Of a DNA stretch of 20,808 bases, positions 1 through 7,207 are shown one piece after another. Both the position numbers and the translations under genes were made by a program. The notes below the pieces were generated by a model. The model was not told the DNA's origin, did no database searches, and was given only the letters and a program-made list of their open reading frames with translations. How positions within the stretch are numbered: the first letter of the stretch is position 1; every line of letters begins with the position of its first letter. Source of the stretch: Nitrosopumilales archaeon. Its GTDB lineage: Archaea; Thermoproteota; Nitrososphaeria; Nitrososphaerales; Nitrososphaeraceae. The DNA is taken from NCBI GenBank assembly GCA_009665115.1, contig WJXE01000008.1, positions 1-20,808 of the forward strand, read 5' to 3'.

Positions 1-394
1 GTTGCGAACGATGGCTACGATCATGTTCATAGAATATTTCGAATGTTGTTAGTAATACTGGTGCTAGTGGTAGCACCATGTGATCACATCTAAAATTCAA
101 AAATTGGAATGAATATGTGTGTCGACCGCGATGCGGCATTTAGAGACGGGCTAGAGTAAACCGGTAAGAAATAAGTTACGGTAAAGGGCTCTAGGAGAAA
201 ACTGCGATTCTGCATACGACATTTATAATTCAGTTTCACAGCCTCGCAATAAGGATGGAAGTTCTCCGACAATTCTCCCCAATGCTCGCCTAGTCTTGCA
301 ATAAGCTACCACCAAGGGGTGGGTTTGACCATTTTGACGCCCAAATTGACCACAGCCAATTTACGATGCATCGACGTAATTGTAACGATAAAAG
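1..394. other. non-coding stretch before the decayed coiled-coil gene
   Basis: I see no convincing gene here. Plus-strand frame 1 runs open from base 1 to a TAA at about 91-93 and begins with VANDGYDHVHRIF, which faintly recalls a response-regulator segment, but about 30 residues are too few to call. A perfect 7-bp hairpin lies at 60-77. The rest is unremarkable intergenic sequence leading to the ATG at 395. Confidence 0.5.
60..77. repeat. perfect short inverted repeat (hairpin)
   Basis: GGTGCTA at 60-66 and TAGCACC at 71-77 are perfect reverse complements around the 4-base loop GTGG. No T-run follows on either strand, so it is not an obvious terminator. It could be an operator or part of an RNA. 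Its role is unknown. Confidence 0.5.
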
Positions 395-1872
395 ATGCGA
401 CCTGAAATACCGCAATCATTGAAGAGAACAGTCATCCAACTTTACCTTCGAGGTGTGTCCAGAAATGAGATAGCATCCAGCTATTAGTCAGGGATCTGTC
501 TCGAACATAACCACGGGATGGAAGACAGGTTTGGGATACTCTGAGCCTGACGATCTTAGAGATTTGGGAATCATGCTAAAGAACGCAGGCATGACCGCGC
601 CCCAATGTGCCATGGGCCTCAGGATTGCGCATATCATGCATGCAATCCCTGGGAATAGGCGAAGAAAATTTCAGAACCTTTATCTCCGAAATTTATCAGC
701 ACTGCACAGAAATTGGACTTCGACCGCAAAAAGTCGCTGAGAACGTGAAACAATTGCTCGAGCTATCAGAGACCATCCCACTTTGGCAAATTCCGCAGTA
801 CATATCTGATAAAACAAGCGAGAAACGAGAACTGGTGGAAGATATACTGCGGTTGAAGCGGCGGGAATCTCAGGCAAGATGCAGCTTCGAACTAGCTCTG
901 AGGACGACTAACGTATCATCAAAGCAACTGAATGACTTTTGCGAACTAAGAGCCAACCTGGAAAAAACCGGAATATCGCTGGACGATATCGAGCCATTTG
1001 TTAAAGCCGTAGAGGGTGTAAAAAAATTTGGGTATGACGTAAAGAGGTTGGCAACGCTGATGTCGAATTTTCAGGCTTCGTCAAAGATGCAAGCTGAACT
1101 CGAAGTGTCTGTGAACTCCCAGATGAGTAATCTAAAGAACCTCACCGACGAGTGTGATCGTCTGGAGACACTACTAAGAATTCACAATCTGAGTATTTCT
1201 AAATACAGAGAACTTGAGGATATGGGTTTTGGGCTTCCGCAATTAGGGATCGTGCAAGACACAATACACGAGGTCGCTAGGGCAAATAATATATCGAATT
1301 ATCTTGCTATCGAAAAGTTTCTGAATGACATTCTAGAAAACTATGAGCCTAAGTCGGGCTACGAGCGTAAGATACATGCACTCAGATCAGAAATCGAGAA
1401 AAAGAAGTCGGACTTGATTGTGCTCACAACGGCGCTAGATTCAAAGAAAGAAGTGGCTCAAGTTTTAGGTCAACTAGTCTCTATCGGACTTCAAGACAAA
1501 CAAATTATAGATCTGGCATTGTCTTTGCACTCTAAGCCAAATCATAAGCAGGAACACGTAGGCAGTTCGACAACTCATGGGAGCTTGAACAGACTAGCGG
1601 AAGACTGAAACCAACACATAGAATTAGCTAAAGATCATGTTGACTCACCAGACCTTGGTGTGGCGAGGAATTCTGCAGATGTACATCGTGGAATCACGGA
1701 TCACGCCGTTATTGCGGGATTGGTTTCCAAAGCATTTCCTGGGAACCCACTCACATTTGTAGGAGGAAAGTATCCACCTTCTCTTCATAATGAGGATCTT
1801 GAGGACATACGGGAGATGCAAGAATTAACCCTCGCTCGTAAATCTAGTAATAGCCAAGCGAGAGGTGGTTAA
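395..1872 (+). pseudogene. decayed HTH plus coiled-coil protein of a thaumarchaeal type
   Basis: Three pieces in different frames line up into one protein of about 490 residues. From the ATG at 395, frame 2 encodes a helix-turn-helix start (LYLRGVSRNEIASS) and stops at TAG 485-487. Frame 3 resumes it from about 483 (ISQGSVSNITTGW, then a conserved-looking block ending HIMHAI near 646). Frame 1 carries on from about 649 (LGIGEENFRTF) through a long charged, helical, coiled-coil region to TGA 1606-1608. The same frame stays open beyond that stop for 87 more codons to TAA at 1870-1872. The layout (N-terminal HTH, AMGLRI-type segment, long coiled coil, 'LEDMGFGLPQL' segment) matches my memory of a multicopy family in Nitrososphaera-like archaea; its function is unknown. 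One extra C in the CCC at 647-649 would explain the second shift. With three lesions it looks like a pseudogene; sequencing error is less likely but possible. The intact stretch 607-1608 might still be read. Confidence 0.72.
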
Positions 1873-2060
1873 TTTTAGGGGTTCCAGCCGTAGCATGTCA
1901 TTTATCCTGAAAATAGACAAAGCGATGTCGCCCATAACCGTCATAGTGGTTCTAGAAGAATACGGACAAAATAATATTGCAACTTGAAACGCGCCGGAAC
2001 TGTTTATCTAGACATCGCTCTTTTTATAAGGAATATACTCGATAAGACTTAATCTATCTA
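1873..2060. other. intergenic region with a 9-bp long-range inverted repeat and T-run
   Basis: AGCGATGTC at 1921-1929 is the exact reverse complement of GACATCGCT at 2011-2019, and CTTTTT follows at 2020-2025. A smaller internal AACC/GGTT pair lies inside the enclosed 81 bases. This is consistent with a plus-strand structured RNA of about 100 bases that ends at a T-run, or with a terminator beyond the decayed gene. No ORF is visible. Confidence 0.35.
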
Positions 2061-3992
2061 CTACATTTCGTTCAAAGGCTCTATGCCCAAAAGATAGAAA
2101 GCATTTTTGAGTGTTCTGCAGAATGCTACAACAAGCGCCAGCCGGGTAACCCGTTTTACCCTATCAGGTTCCTTGAGGACAGGAACTGTTTCGTAGAATA
2201 AATTAAAAGCAGTCGCCATCATATGCACATATCTGGCAATGGACTTTGGTTTAAGAGTTCTTGCTGCCTCTTCAACAACTAGGTCTAGCTTCGCGATTGC
2301 TTTGATAAGCATAGTCTCAGGTCCCTTGTTCAGCAAGCAAAACGAGAGTTGCGATATCTCTTCTGTTGATTTCTCCAACAGCCTTTGAGACCTTGCGTAT
2401 GCATATTGAACATACGGACCAGTATCGCCCTCTAAGTTGAGTGATTCAACAATGTCAAAATTAATGATCTTGTCAAGATCATATTTTACTAGATTATATC
2501 TAATAGCCGAGATGGATATTGCTTCAGCAACTTTACAAAGCTGTTCCTCAGAAAATGTTGGATTTCTGGAGCGGACCTCCTCATACGCTTTTGACTGAGC
2601 CATTTCTATAACATAGTCAGCGTTAACATACACGCCTTTTCTACCTGACATATGCATCGAATGTTTCTCCCCGATGTCTACTCCTAGAAGATCTGCCGTC
2701 TTAGAGCTTAGTGTCACTGGTTCATAGGCGAGATGGTGGTATCTATTTTCTATTAGTTGGAATTGTGACAGTATACCAGATATTATAGATTGTAACCTGG
2801 ATTGTCTTGAATCAATTATGGTAATGGCTCTGTCAGCAGAACCGAATTTAGGATGGCCTTTGCTACTCTTGGATGAATCCAATGTGGTGGCCCAAAGCGA
2901 CGTATTGTCCCATTGGTCGGAAAACTTGTAGTAATAAAATGGATCTTGCACTAGCCCTAATTTCCAAGCAGCATACGGTATGTCCTTCGCAATGTACGTA
3001 ATAGTATGATCACTTCTTACGATTACTTTTTCATCGGCTGATTCGCTTTCACCCTTTATCACCCAACATCCCTTGTTCTTCCCCTCAGGGGCCAGGTGCA
3101 CAATTTGTTTATCCTTTAACCAATTGAATGATTTTTCCCATAATTTCGAAATAACGATTTGGGATTCGAAATTCAGTAGGTCATAATGAACTTTCATTTT
3201 CCAACATGTCATCAATTGCTCGTGCAAAACCCTTGAGACAATCGTGGATGCAAATCGCGCCAGCTCGGACGTATCGTGTTCCAATTCTTTCAGGACGAGC
3301 CTTCTTCGTTCTTCTAAGCCTGGGTCCGTCTTATACAATTCATTTATTTTTACGTACACATGATCCCCACAATAGTGATCAAATTTCATTGATTTTTCGG
3401 CCGGTTCCAGAGGAAACCCGGCGAACTTGAATGCAACTACTATATCTGCTACCTGCAAACCGGAATCATCTACGTAGTTTAAAACTGTAACGTTGTGATT
3501 GGTGGTTTTCAGAATCCTGTATATCGTATCACCTAAGATAACATTCCTCAAATGACCAACATGCAAAGCCTTGTTTGGATTAACACTTGTATGTTCTATA
3601 ACGACACGAGTTCCATTTCCCACGTTATGAAAACCGTAGGAGGGGTTTTCAAGTGCTTGATTTAATGTCATTGCTGCTAGATTTTCATAATTTGCCCTGA
3701 AGTTGATATATCCGCCTGGATGGGCTTCGACTGAAAATATCAGCGAGCGCTGAGTACCTCTCTCACCGTCCCCAAGGATTGGTTTTAGATGATTTTCAAC
3801 AAAATCCCTGGCGACATCGTATGGCTTCCTGTTAAGTTTCTTGCCTATTTGAAATGCCACATTAGAACTCACGTCTCCAAATTCTGGCCTTGGAGGCTCC
3901 GAAAGGTCGAAGCTTTCTTGAGGATAGCCTAGACCGGTGAGACCGGCAGAGACGACTTGGCGAATTTCATCTAATAGAGCGCGAAAAGTCAT
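2061..3992 (-). CDS. argS: arginyl-tRNA synthetase
   Basis: Class I aminoacyl-tRNA synthetase of 643 residues that charges tRNA-Arg with arginine in the cytoplasm. The N-terminal arginyl-tRNA synthetase additional domain covers about residues 1-110. The HIGH signature appears as HVGHLRN at about 144-150, preceded by SVNPNKAL. The KMSKS region is the archaeal form MSGRKG at about 448-453. A DALR anticodon-binding domain follows to the end, starting near EGDTGPYVQYAYARSQRLLE at about 521-540. Length is normal for the family. The ATG at 3992 overlaps the end of the upstream phosphatase gene by 26 bases, so the two are probably co-transcribed. A tRNA-Arg gene lies about 1.4 kb away on the other strand. 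No defect seen. Confidence 0.97.
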   Translation of the reverse strand: MTFRALLDEIRQVVSAGLTGLGYPQESFDLSEPPRPEFGDVSSNVAFQIGKKLNRKPYDVARDFVENHLKPILGDGERGTQRSLIFSVEAHPGGYINFRANYENLAAMTLNQALENPSYGFHNVGNGTRVVIEHTSVNPNKALHVGHLRNVILGDTIYRILKTTNHNVTVLNYVDDSGLQVADIVVAFKFAGFPLEPAEKSMKFDHYCGDHVYVKINELYKTDPGLEERRRLVLKELEHDTSELARFASTIVSRVLHEQLMTCWKMKVHYDLLNFESQIVISKLWEKSFNWLKDKQIVHLAPEGKNKGCWVIKGESESADEKVIVRSDHTITYIAKDIPYAAWKLGLVQDPFYYYKFSDQWDNTSLWATTLDSSKSSKGHPKFGSADRAITIIDSRQSRLQSIISGILSQFQLIENRYHHLAYEPVTLSSKTADLLGVDIGEKHSMHMSGRKGVYVNADYVIEMAQSKAYEEVRSRNPTFSEEQLCKVAEAISISAIRYNLVKYDLDKIINFDIVESLNLEGDTGPYVQYAYARSQRLLEKSTEEISQLSFCLLNKGPETMLIKAIAKLDLVVEEAARTLKPKSIARYVHMMATAFNLFYETVPVLKEPDRVKRVTRLALVVAFCRTLKNAFYLLGIEPLNEM

Positions 3993-4710
3993 TTTGCGTA
4001 GCTGTATCCAGGTAATTGAAGGCTACAAGGTCAATAGCGTCCACTAGGCCTCTCCCCTCTGTGCCCCTGACGACGTGTGTTGCCCTAGACTTCACAGTAT
4101 CTTCGGCATGATTCAAGGCAATACTACACCCACAGAGGTCAAATAATGGTAGATCTGTTTCGCTATCACCGATCGCGACTGTTTCCTGAGGATCTAGATT
4201 TAAGATCTTTAGAGCTTCCAGGAGTCCTACGCCCTTATTGACACCTTTTTCATTTATATGATATGCGTACTTGCTGTCGCTAAGAGTTAAATTGAGGTTA
4301 TTTTCCTCCAGGATTTTGCTGCCTTCGCGTATGTCAAAAGTTCTGGACAACACGACCTCTGTAAGTCTGTTAAACACAGGCTTCATCTGAACACCGTCAA
4401 TGTTCTCCTTCAATATTTCATAACCTTTCAAGCAGTTTTGTTTGTTAGCCAGGAGCATGTGTTTATCAGGAGCTGTAGTTATTGCTCCGCCATTTTCTCC
4501 GACTGCAACGTGAGTTGTTCCGCTAAATACTGCAAGAACATACGCTTCAATCGACGCTCTTCCCGTGACATAAACTACTCTACAGCCAAGATATTCGAGA
4601 TAACGCAGAGTGGCAACCCCATTTAAGTAAACCATCCCACCACCATTTTCTGTTAGCGTGCCATCAATATCGACTGCAAAAGCCTTAACATCTTTCAGAC
4701 TGATGCACAC
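3967..4710 (-). CDS. pgp: phosphoglycolate phosphatase (HAD superfamily)
   Basis: HAD-superfamily phosphatase of 247 residues of the archaeal phosphoglycolate phosphatase type, expected to hydrolyse 2-phosphoglycolate to glycolate. Motif I is VDIDGTLT with the nucleophile and acid Asp at residues 14 and 16; VTGRA is motif II; a Lys lies in the NKGVG segment; and the magnesium-binding motif IV is GDSETDLPLF. A cap domain of the IIB type sits between motifs II and III. The start is GTG at 4708-4710; no better ATG lies near the first motif. It overlaps argS by 26 bases and appears to be the first gene of a two-gene unit. The palindrome at 4765-4778 lies about 55 bases upstream. Related HAD proteins act on other sugar phosphates, so the exact substrate is inferred. 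Confidence 0.9.
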   Translation of the reverse strand: MCISLKDVKAFAVDIDGTLTENGGGMVYLNGVATLRYLEYLGCRVVYVTGRASIEAYVLAVFSGTTHVAVGENGGAITTAPDKHMLLANKQNCLKGYEILKENIDGVQMKPVFNRLTEVVLSRTFDIREGSKILEENNLNLTLSDSKYAYHINEKGVNKGVGLLEALKILNLDPQETVAIGDSETDLPLFDLCGCSIALNHAEDTVKSRATHVVRGTEGRGLVDAIDLVAFNYLDTATQNDFSRSIR

Positions 4711-4764
4711 TCCGCTATATCAAAAAGGACTCTTCAGTTGCTCCTTCAATATCCACCGGTTCTG

Positions 4765-4778
4765 GAGAAATATTTCTC
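4765..4778. promoter_or_regulatory. 14-bp perfect palindrome upstream of pgp, possible operator/TATA
   Basis: GAGAAATATTTCTC is perfectly self-complementary and contains the TATA-like core AAATATTT. On the minus strand it lies about 55 bases before the pgp start, which suits a promoter with a leader of some 30 bases. A related pair of half-sites (AGAGAA, TTCTCT) sits at 5297-5309, so the two may be sites for one regulator flanking the small gene at 4839-5210. This is inference from sequence symmetry only. Confidence 0.35.
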
Positions 4779-4838
4779 AGGTATAAGTGTAATGATCAGT
4801 TAATCATGTAAAACCTACGTATTACCCTATCGCGCAGC

Positions 4839-5210
4839 CTACTTGACCGGAACAGCCATAAAATCAGTTTGTTGGGTGGTTTTTTGCCAATTTGGACGCT
4901 GCAATCTCAAGCGTCGATCTGATAATGACTTTTGTTTTTTAATGGTTATCTTGATTTTGAACCCAAACTTACCATTGTTATTCCATTTCTCTAGGTCTTT
5001 GACATCTCCTGAACCTACCAGCCTTTCACCTTCCTTCGTGACAACTGTGAAGTCCGTTCGGTCTCCTTTCTTTATCGTTGAAATCTTTTCGTAGAAGTGA
5101 TGCCAATCCAAAGGGTTTGCAACCAATGCCTGAACTACTAGAACATCGCCGACGACAACGTCCGTAATGTAACTTGACAACATTTCCAGGTCACATATTT
5201 TCGCGTACAT
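4839..5210 (-). CDS. small conserved-looking protein of unknown function
   Basis: An open frame for 123 residues from the ATG at 5208-5210; a TTG one codon upstream is also possible. The ATG is preferred because a TATA-like GTTATATA lies about 27-35 bases upstream on the minus strand (near 5237-5244), which would give an almost leaderless transcript. The first two thirds look beta-rich (DVVVGDVLVVQALV, then TDFTVVTKEGERLVGSGDVKDLEKW), followed by a very basic tail (KIKITIKKQKSLSDRRLRLQ). There is no signal peptide, membrane helix or cysteine cluster. The basic tail suggests nucleic-acid contact, but I do not recognise a family. It is a single gene between the pgp unit and the divergent tRNA-Arg. 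Confidence that it is real rests on the promoter spacing and the lack of a competing frame. Confidence 0.65.
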   Translation of the reverse strand: MYAKICDLEMLSSYITDVVVGDVLVVQALVANPLDWHHFYEKISTIKKGDRTDFTVVTKEGERLVGSGDVKDLEKWNNNGKFGFKIKITIKKQKSLSDRRLRLQRPNWQKTTQQTDFMAVPVK

Positions 5211-5296
5211 CAAATCATAATCTACCTAATTGGGTATATAACTTTTCTAAAATAACTGTTTGTGTTGATAAGTAATCTAGTTAACAAGGAGAATTT

Positions 5297-5309
5297 AGAG
5301 AATTTCTCT
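5297..5309. repeat. short inverted repeat AGAGAA-T-TTCTCT
   Basis: Perfect 6-bp half-sites around a single T, lying about 90 bases upstream of the small unknown gene and about 100 bases before tRNA-Arg. The half-sites resemble the palindrome at 4765-4778. It may be an operator; chance is possible in AT-rich sequence. Confidence 0.3.
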
Positions 5310-5384
5310 CCGATTCTGGTCAAAAGATAAGACTTTTTTAGTCAGTAACAGGCTTTCAATGGAAGTCATTTTGTCTCCTGTACC

Positions 5385-5393
5385 CTTATATAG
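5385..5393 (+). promoter_or_regulatory. TATA box of tRNA-Arg
   Basis: CTTATATAG is centred about 25 bases before the first base of the tRNA at 5414, the normal archaeal TATA-to-start spacing. Confidence 0.7.
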
Positions 5394-5413
5394 TAATCAG
5401 AAAAAGAAACCGG

Positions 5414-5503
5414 GGGCCCGTGGCCCAGCCAGGATAGGGTGCTAATCGCAGCAGCATAAGCCTCCGAAGCCAGTTGTCGTGGGATCGAAGCCCACCGGGC
5501 CCG
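5414..5503 (+). tRNA. tRNA-Arg(CCG) with a ~15-nt non-canonical intron
   Basis: Acceptor GGGCCCG 5414-5420 pairs perfectly with CGGGCCC 5496-5502, with discriminator G5503. The D stem is GCCC/GGGT with G18G19 in the loop. T stem GTGGG 5479-5483 pairs with CCCAC 5491-5495. The anticodon loop CTCCGAA puts CCG at 5464-5466. The gene is 15 bases too long and the excess lies in the 5' side of the anticodon stem: C5442-T5443 are bases 27-28 and G5460-C5461 are bases 30-31. An intron of 15 bases at about 28/29 or 29/30 (5444-5458 or 5445-5459) is therefore inferred. TGCT 5440-5443 can pair with AGCA 5453-5456, giving part of a relaxed bulge-helix-bulge. The spliced product has an A29-C41 mismatch. 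Position 54 is A instead of U. CCA is not encoded. Confidence 0.85.
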
Positions 5504-5680
5504 CGTTAGACTGAAGACGACGATAAACCATGGTCTAGGACGAGTCGTATCCCAGAGTTAAGATTGAGGCATCGCTTAACTAACTCTCGCTATCAGGAGG
5601 CCGAACCTTCAACAACACGATTCTAACCGAGGCATCATTTCATCCAATCCAGCTTCTAACGTCCTATCGCCTTGTAGGAA

Positions 5681-5690
5681 TATTTATATG
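5681..5690 (+). promoter_or_regulatory. TATA box of the rps24e-rps27ae unit
   Basis: TATTTATATG lies about 36 bases before the TTG start of rps24e, giving a predicted leader of about 10 bases. Confidence 0.6.
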
Positions 5691-5721
5691 AGTTCCGCAA
5701 GCCTGATCGTGTGATTAGAGT

Positions 5722-6114
5722 TTGGCCAGTGTTGAGCTTGTTACAATTGAAGATCGGAAGAATTCTTTATTAAATAGACATGAGATGAGCGTAATCTTCA
5801 AGAATGCTGCAGGCAGAATCAAGAGAACTGAGGCTACTGAAATAATCGCGAAACAGAATAATGTCGAAAAGAAGGCGGTTATTCCGATTTCCATGGTATG
5901 CGGGAAAGGCAAGACCGATGTCCGCGCTGTGTTTTACATTTATACCGACGAAAAAGAAGCGATAAAACATCTCCCTCGATATAGATTATTAAGGACTTTG
6001 CCGAAGGAAGAAAGAAAAAAAATTATTGCTGATGAGAAAGCTGCGAAGCTAAAGGCGAAACAAGCAAGCGCTACCCAGTCGAAGGCGCGTGGACAAAGCG
6101 GGGGTAGGAGATAG
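5722..6114 (+). CDS. rps24e: 30S ribosomal protein S24e
   Basis: Small-subunit ribosomal protein found only in archaea and eukaryotes, 130 residues. The core follows the family closely: SLLNRHEMSVIFKNAAG, then RTEATEIIAKQNNVEKKAVI, then a glycine-rich turn and the beta strands TDVRAVFYIYTDEKEA. The C-terminal 35 residues are a lysine/alanine-rich basic tail that contacts rRNA in this family. The start is TTG at 5722; a TATA box at 5681-5690 and the match of the first residues (ASVELVTIEDRKNSLLNRHE) support it over internal codons. The 3' end overlaps the start of rps27ae by 26 bases, the usual archaeal pairing, so the two are probably translated from one message. Confidence 0.95.
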   Translation: MASVELVTIEDRKNSLLNRHEMSVIFKNAAGRIKRTEATEIIAKQNNVEKKAVIPISMVCGKGKTDVRAVFYIYTDEKEAIKHLPRYRLLRTLPKEERKKIIADEKAAKLKAKQASATQSKARGQSGGRR

Positions 6115-6325
6115 CACGGCTGACAAGAAAAAACCTCTGAAAGGGGAGGTAGCAGTTTATAAGTTTTACGTGATAGAGGGTAATAGTGTAACGAGGAATA
6201 AGCGCGACTGCCCTAGGTGCGGGAAAGGCGTGTTCATGGCGGAACATCGTGACAGGTACAGCTGTGGCAAATGTGGCTTCACCGAGTTTACAGAACACTC
6301 AAAAAAGGCAACAAAAAAACGCTGA
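6089..6325 (+). CDS. rps27ae: 30S ribosomal protein S27ae
   Basis: Zinc-ribbon ribosomal protein of the small subunit, 78 residues from GTG 6089. Four cysteines (about 41, 44, 59, 62) form the CPRCG...CGKCG zinc site, with the conserved VFMAEHRDRYSCGKCGFTEF segment. In archaea it is a stand-alone protein, without the ubiquitin fusion of eukaryotes. It overlaps rps24e by 26 bases. The exact start is uncertain: GTG 6089 is the only standard start codon upstream of the conserved VAVYKFYVIEGNSV block, yet a purine-rich GGGGGTAGGAGAT (about 6098-6110) sits just after it and would better serve a start near 6115, where only ACG is found. Confidence 0.94.
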   Translation: MDKAGVGDSTADKKKPLKGEVAVYKFYVIEGNSVTRNKRDCPRCGKGVFMAEHRDRYSCGKCGFTEFTEHSKKATKKR

Positions 6326-6366
6326 GTATCATTGGTCGTGGCTATCCTGCCATGCTTATGAATTCG

Positions 6367-6372
6367 TTTTTT
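6367..6372 (+). terminator. T-run after rps27ae
   Basis: Six consecutive T on the plus strand about 40 bases past the rps27ae stop, the usual form of an archaeal terminator. The gap 6326-6464 is otherwise empty, between converging genes. Confidence 0.45.
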
Positions 6373-6464
6373 GTAGTGCTTTTAGTTGAAACCCTGATCG
6401 TCGTTTCTATTTTCCCTCTGGTTCGAACAAGTGTCTAACAATCTTAGAATCCAAGGATCTAAGA

Positions 6465-7169
6465 TCACATCGTTGCTCTTGAAGCCGTTTCATAGGCAGC
6501 GATTTTTTCTTTTACTACATCGTCAACTTCAAGTGAAACCATTGATTCAAATGGTATTCTTATGATATTACAATCGATACGCACGTTTGTTACCGGAAGT
6601 CCTTTGTCTATCCATTCATTAATTGCTATTTTTTCCAAGCGTGGATCCCGGAATCCATCATTAAACCTGTTCGAGATATGCCGAATTAACGTAGGGTCAG
6701 AGCTAAAAACTACTCGGGCATTCATTAATCGGTCATCGTCTGAGTATTTTTCTTCAAATAACGTAGTGGAGATCTCGTCCGACACGAGATTCATCTTGAT
6801 AATCCTTCTTACTAGTTCCAGGTAGTGTAAGAATTCGTGCGCTAGAATTGCATGGACTGTTCCGAGAAGTCCGTAAGCAACTAAAGGGGCTGTAATTTGT
6901 ATCACTACCTGTAGTCTGTTGTTGAACCCTATTGTTGGAATAGTCCTCGCAAAGAAAACACCGACCTGGTCGTATTCTACGGACGAGGAGACGAGTACTA
7001 GTTCTGGTAGAACATAATAATAGGGATATTTTAAACCTGATGCGTGTTCAATACGGTTAATGCCATCCATAACGATATGAAATCGCTCTTCTATACGCCG
7101 ATATATTTTCTCCGGGATTCGCGCTGAGCCGCGGGCATCCTCTATCAATCGTAATGGATCTAAAACCAA
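6465..7169 (-). CDS. unknown protein with an HExxH metalloprotease-like motif
   Basis: A 234-residue protein whose clearest feature is LAHEFLHYLEL, with HEFLH at about residues 111-115: the zinc-binding and catalytic motif of gluzincin/metzincin-like peptidases. A hydrophobic stretch (APLVAYGLLGTVHAIL) leads straight into the motif, as the active-site helix does in such folds. There is no signal peptide, so it is probably cytoplasmic. Later acidic segments (TLFEEKYSDDDRLMNARVVF) could supply a third zinc ligand; I cannot assign it. The start is TTG 7169, the only start codon near the 5' end. It follows pus10 by 38 bases in the same direction, but a seven-T run lies in that gap, so it may be transcribed separately. 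I do not recognise a named family; peptidase activity is inferred from the motif. Confidence 0.75.
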   Translation of the reverse strand: MVLDPLRLIEDARGSARIPEKIYRRIEERFHIVMDGINRIEHASGLKYPYYYVLPELVLVSSSVEYDQVGVFFARTIPTIGFNNRLQVVIQITAPLVAYGLLGTVHAILAHEFLHYLELVRRIIKMNLVSDEISTTLFEEKYSDDDRLMNARVVFSSDPTLIRHISNRFNDGFRDPRLEKIAINEWIDKGLPVTNVRIDCNIIRIPFESMVSLEVDDVVKEKIAAYETASRATM

Positions 7170-7198
7170 TTAACTATGTTCACAACATAACTTCTCTC

Positions 7199-7205
7199 AA
7201 AAAAA
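7199..7205 (-). terminator. T7 run after pus10
   Basis: Seven T on the minus strand begin 3 bases after the pus10 TAA. This fits an archaeal terminator closing the dph6-srp54-pus10 unit, though some read-through into the HExxH gene is likely. Confidence 0.45.
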
Positions 7206-7207
7206 TG

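Noticed and set aside
1..93. C-terminal fragment of a response-regulator-like protein in frame 1 (VANDGYDHVHRIF)
   Set aside because: Only about 30 residues before a stop; the following hydrophobic run does not fit a receiver domain and the upstream part is outside the window.
6415..6435. TGGTTCGAAC resembling a tRNA T loop
   Set aside because: No matching T stem, acceptor stem or anticodon arm on either side.
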